Shown here in pieces: positions 1 to 5,072 of a stretch of DNA of 6,349 nt (positions within the stretch are counted from its first letter, which is position 1; each line of letters begins with the position of its first letter). The stretch comes from Acidobacteriota bacterium. Its GTDB lineage: Bacteria; Acidobacteriota; Terriglobia; Acidiferrales; UBA7541. The stretch is taken from assembly GCA_003133505.1 (NCBI GenBank), contig PKXT01000139.1, forward strand, positions 3,621 through 9,969. The letters run 5' to 3'. Both the position numbers and the translations under genes were made by a program. A model generated the notes under the pieces. The model searched no databases and had not been told where the DNA came from. It saw only the letters and a program-made list of their open reading frames with translations.

Positions 1-395
1 GGGACGCGCCGCACTCCCTTCAGATCCCAGACGTGATCGCCGTTGACGTCAGGTCGCCGCCACCTGAAATCTTTCGGTTCATACCGCACATTTTGACAAA
101 GTAGTGTTCCCGCTTCGTCCGTGTAGTCATAGATTGCGACGATCTGCTTCTGTGCCCCCGGTTCATTGTCAGTGAACAGGTCGGCCATCGCCAGGCCCAC
201 TGCTCGCACGATGCTCTCGCTCGTGCAGCCCGCATGGCATTTGAGAAGGATTCTGCCGTTGCATTCCGCTATTGAAAGCGAAGGACTGTGATCCTCATGT
301 GCAGGGCACCGCGCGGAGTACCGAGCTCCACATCGCCGGACGGCCGTCAAGAGTTGCAGCACGCTCGCGAGCCTGCTGCTTGGCTGGGCGGACAT
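1..395 (-). CDS. CHC2 zinc-finger DNA primase-like protein, N-terminal part (runs off left edge)
   Basis: An open frame of 131 codons starts at ATG 395-393 and leaves the window with no stop. It carries the zinc-binding pattern of phage and plasmid primases: C30-P-A-H33 followed by C53-H-A-G-C57, with the typical stretches HEDHSPSLSI between the halves and VGLAMADLF after them. It continues as VAIYDYTDEAG and then NVRYEPKDFRWRRP, a segment commonly following the finger in mobile-element primase or primase-helicase proteins. The family makes RNA primers for replication of the element; the TOPRIM and helicase parts, if present, lie outside the window. The start ATG is one base after the stop of the HTH gene, and no good ribosome binding site precedes it at normal distance, so translation is probably coupled to that gene. 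I am confident of the family but not of the full domain content. Confidence 0.85.
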   Translation of the reverse strand, partial: MSAQPSSRLASVLQLLTAVRRCGARYSARCPAHEDHSPSLSIAECNGRILLKCHAGCTSESIVRAVGLAMADLFTDNEPGAQKQIVAIYDYTDEAGTLLCQNVRYEPKDFRWRRPDVNGDHVWDLKGVRRV

Positions 396-396
396 G

Positions 397-657
397 TTAG
401 CGGCGATCATCCCCATCCTCCGGTGCGTCCGGCGGGGCCGGGGCATCGATCACCTTGACTGATGGGGAGGGATGATCAGAACGCATGAAATTCCTGAGCG
501 CCCGCACAGGTATGACCGTGCGCCGCCCAATCTTGCGGCTTGGTAATACTTTTGGATCGCGAATGTAGTATTGAATTTGGCGAGGGGAAATGCTTAGCAT
601 CGCCGCAGCCTCGCGAATACTGACGGCGATCTTATCTTGGCCCATGCTGCGCATCAT
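397..657 (-). CDS. Excisionase/AlpA-like winged helix-turn-helix protein
   Basis: This 86-residue protein has the layout of MerR-type DNA-binding excisionases (HTH_17-like). A helix-turn-helix spans about residues 12-33 (VSIREAAAMLSISPRQIQYYI), a basic wing about 38-50 (LPSRKIGRRTVIP), and a short helix VRALRNFM follows. The acidic, proline-rich tail from about 62 is probably disordered. Such proteins act as recombination directionality factors or as regulators of integrase and replication genes on mobile elements. It lies immediately before the primase gene and 45 bases after the 258-residue gene, all on the same strand. Three start codons are possible (ATG at 657, 654 and 645); none has a clear ribosome binding site, so the first is provisional. 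A TATATT hexamer just upstream resembles a -10 box but lacks a good -35. Function as excisionase rather than transcription factor is inference. Confidence 0.8.
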   Translation of the reverse strand: MMRSMGQDKIAVSIREAAAMLSISPRQIQYYIRDPKVLPSRKIGRRTVIPVRALRNFMRSDHPSPSVKVIDAPAPPDAPEDGDDRR

Positions 658-702
658 AGAGCAACAGCACGAACCCGCTCTAGTTTCAATATATCGACGG
701 CG

Positions 703-1479
703 TTAAGTGATTGACTGAGCGGCTGTTACACCAAAAGGATGATCGATCGGCAATATACAGACGGCATCTTGAGGCTTGAAGCTGGGTATTCGTAGAGGCA
801 GCAACCAGCGAATCCTCTCGGCTTCGCTGAGAACTCCCCGGAGCCACTGCGGCTCTCGGATCAAACACGTGATGTTGTTGGGCCGGTTGCCAACCCTATA
901 AATATGCGGATACAGCGCCAGAGACAAATGAAGAACGGGTAACGAACTGGCCCAGATGCGATGCTTAACATTAACTGCCGCAGAGTCAAACGAAAAATAT
1001 GAATCCCTTCCGCTAGGTGCTTTGGTGTCCAGCAGAGCCTGAACTGCCTTGTTCACCGTATCGGGAGCTTGAAAGATGACACCCGTGCTTCCGTGCGATG
1101 TGGGGACGTCGTAAGGAACGTACACCCCATTGGCGCACAACCCATATGCTATGGAAGCCGCCGTAACTCGCCAGCCGATGCGCCGGATGCCCATATTTAG
1201 AGCACCTTGGACCTTCTCTCGTTTGATTCGAAAGTCCGGTGAAAGAATGCTCGGATCGCCACCTTGACTGACAAATTTCTTGAGTGCTGGAATTGCCATC
1301 GCATAAGCGAATCTCTTGAGCTTCTCGCGCTCCTCGTAGCGGGGATAAGCGAGTAGTGCGAAGTAGATGACCGCGCTATAAAAAAGGACGCCCGTAATAC
1401 CCCCCTCCCCATAAGTGGGAAGATAATGAACCTTGGGACCAGATGTTTCTGTATCTTTAGAGACGCCGTGCGCTTTCAT
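703..1479 (-). CDS. Unrecognised 258-residue protein, element cargo
   Basis: I do not recognise this protein. It starts at ATG 1479-1477 and ends at TAA 705-703. A short hydrophobic run (about residues 31-44, VLFYSAVIYFALLA) is followed by a charged helix (46-56). A second apolar block (about 178-190, SSLPVLHLSLALY) precedes a C-terminal domain rich in Trp, Arg and Pro (207-240). The first run is short for a membrane span and could be a buried helix; I see no signal peptide, catalytic motif or nucleotide-binding motif. The ribosome binding site is weak (AGGCGA, about 13 bases before the ATG). The gene is divergent from the zinc-ribbon/integrase pair and could be co-transcribed with the HTH and primase genes. 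Its length, normal amino-acid composition and operon-like position argue that it is real. It might be accessory cargo of the element, but no function can be assigned. Confidence 0.65.
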   Translation of the reverse strand: MKAHGVSKDTETSGPKVHYLPTYGEGGITGVLFYSAVIYFALLAYPRYEEREKLKRFAYAMAIPALKKFVSQGGDPSILSPDFRIKREKVQGALNMGIRRIGWRVTAASIAYGLCANGVYVPYDVPTSHGSTGVIFQAPDTVNKAVQALLDTKAPSGRDSYFSFDSAAVNVKHRIWASSLPVLHLSLALYPHIYRVGNRPNNITCLIREPQWLRGVLSEAERIRWLLPLRIPSFKPQDAVCILPIDHPFGVTAAQSIT

Positions 1480-1603
1480 GCGTATATGTTCGCCTATTGT
1501 TCGCTTAACGTCAATCCCATAGCCCTGTGGATTCAGAGGAAAATGAGGACAAATTGACTGAGCGCAGTTGACAAACCCAACGAGCTAGGATTAAAATGAA
1601 CAG
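1480..1603. promoter_or_regulatory. Divergent control region between element modules
   Basis: This 124-base stretch separates the leftward module (258-residue gene, HTH, primase) from the rightward module (zinc-ribbon gene, integrase). It contains three TTGAC pentamers: two direct on the plus strand (1554 and 1568, 14 bases apart) and one inverted (plus strand GTCAA at 1510-1514). One is part of the promoter annotated separately. The arrangement is compatible with a switch region bound by an element regulator, but I cannot show an operator from one sequence. Confidence 0.4.
1568..1597 (+). promoter_or_regulatory. Sigma70-type promoter for the zinc-ribbon/integrase pair
   Basis: A perfect -35 box TTGACA (1568-1573) is followed after 18 bases by TAAAAT (1592-1597), which matches the -10 consensus at five of six positions. 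The expected transcription start falls around 1603-1605, on or next to the GTG start codon at 1604. The mRNA would therefore have no leader or almost none. The match is strong, but promoter use is unproven. Confidence 0.65.
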
Positions 1604-1765
1604 GTGAAGATTCAACAACAGTGTCCGATCCACGGCATCCCGCTGGTTTGCTATTGCCCGGCCTGTCGGGGTTCGATACGTACCCCGCGCAAAGCCAAGG
1701 CGGCGCGGATAAACGGTAAGCTGGGGGGTCGGCCCTCAAAGAAGGAGAATCGCAATGCAAACTGA
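1604..1765 (+). CDS. Zinc-ribbon mini-protein with basic AT-hook-like tail, upstream of integrase
   Basis: This 53-codon frame begins at GTG 1604; an in-frame TAA at 1592-1594 excludes a longer start. The N-terminal half has zinc-finger spacing: C7-P-I-H10, then C16-Y-C18-P-A-C21. The C-terminal half is strongly basic, with the segment PRKAKAARINGKLGGRPSKK (about 28-47), whose GGRPSK core resembles an AT-hook. This organisation argues for a small nucleic-acid-binding protein and against a chance frame. The stop TGA lies at 1763-1765, so the gene overlaps the integrase start by 11 bases; the integrase ribosome binding site lies inside it. The two are probably transcribed together and translationally coupled. 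It may regulate the integrase or help assemble the recombination complex, which is inference. No clear ribosome binding site precedes the GTG, consistent with a leaderless transcript. Confidence 0.72.
   Translation: MKIQQQCPIHGIPLVCYCPACRGSIRTPRKAKAARINGKLGGRPSKKENRNAN
1743..1747 (+). promoter_or_regulatory. Ribosome binding site of the integrase
   Basis: AGGAG-type sequence (AAGGAG at 1742-1747) lies seven bases before ATG 1755. It fixes that ATG as the integrase start although it sits inside the upstream zinc-ribbon gene. Confidence 0.75.
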
Positions 1766-2900
1766 AACCACTACTCCCGCAGAACTTAATCAGACAAGAA
1801 TATCGCGCCATAACCCGCGGGGTATTTATGAGAAGGTACCGGGGTCGGGCGAATGGTGGGCTCGCTACGCCGACGCGACAGGTAGGGTACGCCGTGAGAA
1901 AGTCGGATCAAAAAGCGCGGCGATGACTCTTTACCGCAAGCGCAAGACCGAAGTCTTGCAAGGTAAGAAGATTCCCGAAAGGCTACGCCGCCCGGAAATA
2001 GGCTTTGCGGAATTGGCGCACGACGCGCTTATTTATTCAAAGCGGGAGAAGCGCAGCTATCAAGACGATATGTGGCGGATGGAAACTTTGCTCGGCTGGT
2101 TCCGTGATCGGCCGGCGGAGTCAATCACGCCTCAGCAAATTGAGGCGCGATTTACTAAGGCTACTGAAGAAAAAGGGTGGGCTGCGTCAACGATCAATCA
2201 TTACCGGTCATTACTTTCGCTCACCTACCGTCTGGGCATACGCAATAGGAAAGTCAGCGTCAATCCTGCGCGGGATGTGCCACACCGCCGAGAGGACAAT
2301 AGCCGCGTGCGATTTCTTACGCCCAAGGAGGAGGAACGGTTTCGCAGTGTCCTGCTGAATCGGTGGCCGGACCATATCGCGGAATTCGACTTGGCCCTTA
2401 ACACCGGACTCCGCATGAGCAGCATGTACGACCTGACGTGGGAGTTGGTCGATCTCTCGCGCCAAATGGTTCACATTCCCCGAACCAAGAACGAGGAGCC
2501 ATTGCACCTTCCCCTCAATGATGCCGCTATTGAGGCGCTTTCGGTCTTAGTGAAACGCGGGAACGGCACTGGTGCTGTCATTCGCAATAGGGAAGGGACG
2601 CCGCTAACGGGCTGTTATTACTGGTTCATTCCAGCCGTCCGCGAGGCCGGAATTGAAGATTTCAAATGGCATGATTTTCGGCACACCTTCGCCAGCCGTC
2701 TGCGGCAGGCCGGGGTTCCGTTGGAGACGATCGCGGAATTGTTAGGCCACAAAAGCCTGGCCATGACCAAGCGTTATGCGCACCTTGCCGCCCAACACTT
2801 ACACGAGGCCGTTCAGCGTCTCACTGCCAGACCAACTGGCACCACAACTAGCACTAGCCTGTTTTGCCCCCCGGACGCCCCTCAGCCCACCGTGCAATAA
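1755..2900 (+). CDS. int: Tyrosine recombinase/site-specific integrase
   Basis: This complete 381-residue integrase of the lambda Int family has a usual length. An N-terminal arm-binding region occupies about residues 20-75 (GEWWARYADATGRVRREKV and following), a core-binding SAM-like domain about 80-175, and the catalytic domain about 186-350. The catalytic residues are all visible: R220 in NTGLR, K245 in PRTKNEEP, H306 and R309 in WHDFRH, H332 in LLGHKS, and the nucleophile Y341 in TKRYAHL. The enzyme cuts and rejoins DNA at attP/attB through a 3'-phosphotyrosine link. The C-terminal tail from about 358 is Thr/Pro-rich and probably disordered. A good ribosome binding site precedes the start. 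The gene reads toward selC, and its stop is 31 bases before the tRNA 5' end, so selC is the likely attachment target. The enzyme appears intact. Confidence 0.95.
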   Translation: MQTETTTPAELNQTRISRHNPRGIYEKVPGSGEWWARYADATGRVRREKVGSKSAAMTLYRKRKTEVLQGKKIPERLRRPEIGFAELAHDALIYSKREKRSYQDDMWRMETLLGWFRDRPAESITPQQIEARFTKATEEKGWAASTINHYRSLLSLTYRLGIRNRKVSVNPARDVPHRREDNSRVRFLTPKEEERFRSVLLNRWPDHIAEFDLALNTGLRMSSMYDLTWELVDLSRQMVHIPRTKNEEPLHLPLNDAAIEALSVLVKRGNGTGAVIRNREGTPLTGCYYWFIPAVREAGIEDFKWHDFRHTFASRLRQAGVPLETIAELLGHKSLAMTKRYAHLAAQHLHEAVQRLTARPTGTTTSTSLFCPPDAPQPTVQ

Positions 2901-2906
2901 GTGTTG

Positions 2907-2915
2907 TGTTATGCT
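2907..2915 (+). promoter_or_regulatory. Possible extended -10 promoter of selC
   Basis: TGTTATGCT fits the extended -10 pattern TGn followed by a -10 hexamer (TATGCT, four of six). It ends 16 bases before the tRNA 5' end, which would give a short leader of about ten bases. The -35 region would fall inside the last integrase codons and looks poor. If used, selC has its own promoter even though the integrase is directly upstream. Confidence 0.4.
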
Positions 2916-2931
2916 AGGCTTGGAGCACAGC

Positions 2932-3030
2932 GGAGGCGAAAGGGGTCCGGTGACCTCCCCGGCCTTCAAAGCCGGCGATCGGGCTCTTCGCGAGCCGTAT
3001 GGTGGGTTCGACTCCCACACGCTTCCGCCA
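2932..3030 (+). tRNA. selC: tRNA-Sec (anticodon TCA)
   Basis: This 99-base gene folds as selenocysteine tRNA, which inserts selenocysteine at UGA codons with SelA, SelB and SelD. The anticodon stem CCGGC/GCCGG (2959-2963, 2971-2975) encloses the loop CTTCAAA with anticodon TCA at 2966-2968. The D loop TCCGGTGA (2946-2953) matches that of the E. coli selC gene. A long variable arm has stem GGCTC/GAGCC (2982-2986, 2992-2996). The T arm is GTGGG/CCCAC with loop TTCGACT. The discriminator is G3027 and CCA is encoded at 3028-3030. The acceptor 5' strand 2932-2938 pairs with 3020-3026 with one G-T wobble (2935/3023). The eighth acceptor pair characteristic of bacterial tRNA-Sec is A2939/A3019, a mismatch, and the D-stem base A2941/C2958 is also mismatched. 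The tRNA is recognisable and probably functional, but these flaws are odd. Confidence 0.93.
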
Positions 3031-3306
3031 ACATTTCTTGCGCCCGCCCAGGGAATCAGCCGACAGGGTGCAAGTACTCTGCCAGTATTGAACCGCGGTT
3101 TGTGAACCCTCTGAGTGAAGACGCGGGAACAATGGGGGACTATTTCCAGGGTGTGCTGGGCCAGGACGTACTTAGGCTATTTAGTAGCTGCACATTGGAT
3201 TCTCGCAACATGCGCTACATTTGCGCACGCAATTCCAGTGCTTCTCGCAAATCCAGCACCGATAAAGACGACGAGGATGACTAACGCGAAACCGGGCTGG
3301 TCTTCG
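3031..3306. other. Intergenic stretch between selC and the VOC gene, no gene seen
   Basis: These 276 bases lie between the ends of two converging transcription units. Plus-strand frames here have no ribosome binding site or recognisable sequence; one crosses the tRNA gene and another runs into the VOC gene. There is a small palindrome AACCGCGGTT at 3091-3100 and a weak inverted repeat near 3211-3227, neither followed by a T run. I find no convincing terminator for selC or for the VOC gene. Confidence 0.55.
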
Positions 3307-3660
3307 TTATATTTCGTGCTCCGAGCCAACACTGCAATGAGCGCCCTCGGAATCAATAAACTGGGCTAATGTCCCGCCAAAATCCTGTTTGGTCGGAGGC
3401 ATACTGAACTTGAGCCCTTTGGCGCGCATCTCTTCATAGAACATCTGGACATCCTTCACGGTGAAACCCAGTTCCATGGTTCCCGGTGCATTTTTGTCCG
3501 ACGCTGGATGCAATCCAAGCACCGTCTCGCCGGTCTCAAACTCACTCCACCCCGGCGATTCAAACCGCAGAGTGAGCCCCAATTCATCGCGATAGAATTT
3601 GACCGCAGCCTGCATGTTAGCCACGAATTTCATCACATATTTCAGTTTCATCGGTTGCAT
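3307..3660 (-). CDS. Small VOC-superfamily (glyoxalase/bleomycin-resistance fold) protein
   Basis: This 117-residue protein has the single-domain VOC layout of two beta-alpha-beta-beta-beta modules. The first is KLKYVMKFVANMQAAVKFYRDELGL, then F-E-T-G-E-T-V-L-G-L-H; the second is MELGFTVKDVQMFYEEMRAKGL and ends FIDSEGAHCSV. The family includes metal-dependent lyases, dioxygenases and antibiotic-binding proteins, and usually works as a dimer. The customary first-strand His and the final-strand Glu are not obvious, so it may be a non-metal binding member or an enzyme of unknown substrate. I chose ATG 3660-3658 because GGAGG lies five bases before it; the GTG codon immediately upstream (3663-3661) is too close to that site. 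It follows lysA on the same strand after 97 bases and may have its own promoter. No link to lysine synthesis is evident. Confidence 0.8.
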   Translation of the reverse strand: MQPMKLKYVMKFVANMQAAVKFYRDELGLTLRFESPGWSEFETGETVLGLHPASDKNAPGTMELGFTVKDVQMFYEEMRAKGLKFSMPPTKQDFGGTLAQFIDSEGAHCSVGSEHEI

Positions 3661-3665
3661 CACTC

Positions 3666-3670
3666 CCTCC
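3666..3670 (-). promoter_or_regulatory. Ribosome binding site of the VOC gene
   Basis: GGAGG on the minus strand, five bases before ATG 3660. It decides between the adjacent GTG 3663, ATG 3660 and ATG 3651 as start in favour of 3660. Confidence 0.7.
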
Positions 3671-3757
3671 GGGTATACATGGTCTTTAAAGTATTAAAAT
3701 GGCGCGCGGATATCTTGTCTCGTTACGCAATTTTCCGCGATGTTCATAAGGTTCCCG

Positions 3758-5032
3758 TTATCTTAGCTCTTCCCGAATCAGATCGCGGTTCGATTCGCGG
3801 CGGCGGATTGTGGAAAACACCTTTCCATTCACAAGCACTTCGGCGGGCCTTGGGCGCGAATTGTAATTGGACGCCTGGATAAAGCCATAGGCGCCAGTGC
3901 CCCAAAGGGCCAGCAAATCACCAGGTTGAACAGTCTGAATAGGCCAGTCGTGAAGAAATGCATCACCCGTTTCGCAAACGGGGCCGACAATGTCAGCACG
4001 TAAAGTCTTACCGGCGTTGCGGACCACCGGAGTCACCGGATGGATCGCGTCATACAGCGCAGGACGAATGAAATCGTTCATTGCCGCATCCACTATGATG
4101 AACGTCTTGCCGTAACTGCTCTTGAGATGAAGTACGCGAGTCAGCAGGATTCCCGCAGGCCCCACAATCGCCCGCCCTGGCTCAAGGAGAAGGCGACATC
4201 CCAATGGCCCGAGTTTTCGGATGACTATTTTCGCGTATTGTTCAGCGGTGGGCGGATTTTCCGACGTGTAACGCACGCCCAAACCGCCGCCGAAATCAAT
4301 AAACGAAAGTCCCACGCCGGAGCTTTGCAGCAAGCGAACGAAGGAGGCGATTCGTCCGACCGCGCGACGAAAAGGGGCCAGACTCAAAATTTGAGAGCCA
4401 ATGTGGGTGCTCAATCCCCGCCATGAAATCCAGGGAGATTGCACCTTAGCCGTATAGAGAGCCATCGCATCGTCCCAGCCAATGCCAAATTTGTGCTGGT
4501 GGCTTCCTGTGGAAATGTGCGGGTGGCCACCCCCGCCGACGTCGGGATTCAGGCGAAGCGCAGCGGGCGCGGGACGCCGGACACGGGCGGCTTCCTCGGC
4601 GAGCAATTCCAATTCAGACTCGGCCTCCACATTAAAGAGAAGAATTCGAGCACGGAGGGCTTCGCGAATTTCCTCGCGCGATTTTCCAACTCCGGAAAAC
4701 ACGATGCGCCGCCCGGAAACACCAATCTGAAGCAAGCGATACAGTTCTCCGCCGGAGACAATATCGAAACTGCTACCCGCGCGAGCAAGCAGCCGAAGCA
4801 GCGAAAGATTGGAATTGGCCTTTACGGCATAACAGATGGTGTGCGGAACAGCGCGAAAGGCATGGCCAAAGCCGCGGAATGCCGCGAGGATACTGGCGCG
4901 GCTATAGATATAGATTGGAGTTAAGGCTTGCTCGGCGATACTGCTTAGGGAAACTCCCTCGCAGCACAAAGCGTTATCGCGGTAAGAGAAAAACGGCGTG
5001 TAGTCCGCCGGGTCATTGGGTCTTTGTGACAA
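3758..5032 (-). CDS. lysA: Diaminopimelate decarboxylase
   Basis: LysA removes CO2 from meso-diaminopimelate to give L-lysine, the last step of the pathway, in the cytoplasm with pyridoxal phosphate. The 424-residue protein has the fold-type III alanine-racemase-like barrel: YAVKANS holds the PLP lysine K71, STHIGSQ holds H210, and the phosphate-binding glycines are in DFGGGLG (246-252). EPGRAIVGPAG (284-294) follows. The C-terminal domain supplies C353-E354-T355-G-D and Y382 in GAYGFIQASNYNSRPRP, the active-site residues shared across a dimer. Length is normal and nothing is missing. The only plausible start is TTG (5032-5030), with GAGG five bases upstream; the next in-frame Met is deep in the protein. 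The gene lies 40 bases after dapD on the same strand, so the two are probably co-transcribed. Confidence 0.95.
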   Translation of the reverse strand: MSQRPNDPADYTPFFSYRDNALCCEGVSLSSIAEQALTPIYIYSRASILAAFRGFGHAFRAVPHTICYAVKANSNLSLLRLLARAGSSFDIVSGGELYRLLQIGVSGRRIVFSGVGKSREEIREALRARILLFNVEAESELELLAEEAARVRRPAPAALRLNPDVGGGGHPHISTGSHQHKFGIGWDDAMALYTAKVQSPWISWRGLSTHIGSQILSLAPFRRAVGRIASFVRLLQSSGVGLSFIDFGGGLGVRYTSENPPTAEQYAKIVIRKLGPLGCRLLLEPGRAIVGPAGILLTRVLHLKSSYGKTFIIVDAAMNDFIRPALYDAIHPVTPVVRNAGKTLRADIVGPVCETGDAFLHDWPIQTVQPGDLLALWGTGAYGFIQASNYNSRPRPAEVLVNGKVFSTIRRRESNRDLIREELR

Positions 5033-5037
5033 GTGTT

Positions 5038-5041
5038 CCTC
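5038..5041 (-). promoter_or_regulatory. Ribosome binding site selecting the TTG start of lysA
   Basis: GAGG on the minus strand, five bases before TTG 5032-5030. Because no ATG or GTG is available near the N-terminus in frame, this site supports the uncommon TTG initiation codon. Confidence 0.6.
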
Positions 5042-5072
5042 AATCTCTCAGATTAGGCTAACCAGGCAGCCG

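Larger units (their letters stand above)
1..3030. mobile_element. Right end of an integrative element at selC (partial)
   Basis: A complete tyrosine integrase, an excisionase-like winged-helix protein, a CHC2-finger primase fragment and an unrecognised gene lie together and end at a tRNA-Sec gene. Beyond the tRNA the genes are housekeeping (lysA, dapD, dapA). That content and that sharp change support an integrated element (prophage-like, satellite-like or genomic island) extending left past position 1. The exact right boundary is not visible: it could lie between the integrase stop and the tRNA 5' end (2901-2931) or inside the tRNA gene. I saw no second copy of a tRNA end in the window, so the other attachment site must be outside it. 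No capsid, conjugation or toxin genes are visible, so the element class stays open. Confidence 0.75.

Noticed and set aside
20..235. Minus-strand 71-codon frame at the left edge
   Set aside because: It is an alternative frame of the CHC2 primase, whose zinc-finger motifs lie in the other frame.
664..702. TATATT hexamer before the HTH gene as a separate promoter
   Set aside because: The -10 match is good, but no acceptable -35 box lies 16-18 bases upstream, so I do not list it as a promoter.
1533..1811. Minus-strand 92-codon frame across the control region and integrase start
   Set aside because: It is antisense to the zinc-ribbon gene and integrase start, and has no recognisable motif.
3091..3108. 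Palindrome AACCGCGGTT and overlapping GGTT/AACC inverted repeat as a terminator or attachment core
   Set aside because: The stems are too short, there is no T run, and no second copy is seen in the window.
2799..3132. Minus-strand frames across the tRNA gene, reading GVEPT and AGFEGRGG-like peptides
   Set aside because: These are antisense translations of the tRNA gene. Such peptides are a well-known annotation artefact, and the frames have no ribosome binding site.
2776..3284. Plus-strand frames of 109 and 127 codons overlapping the integrase end and selC
   Set aside because: They run through a structural RNA gene and have low-complexity, unfamiliar sequence. The tRNA explains the conservation there.
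3115..3369. Plus-strand 84-codon frame with a hydrophobic middle, a possible small membrane protein
   Set aside because: There is no ribosome binding site, its composition looks random, and its 3' part is antisense to the VOC gene. Not enough support.
4040..4924. Plus-strand frames of 128 and 161 codons inside lysA
   Set aside because: They are shadows antisense to lysA, which has all its catalytic motifs in the minus frame.
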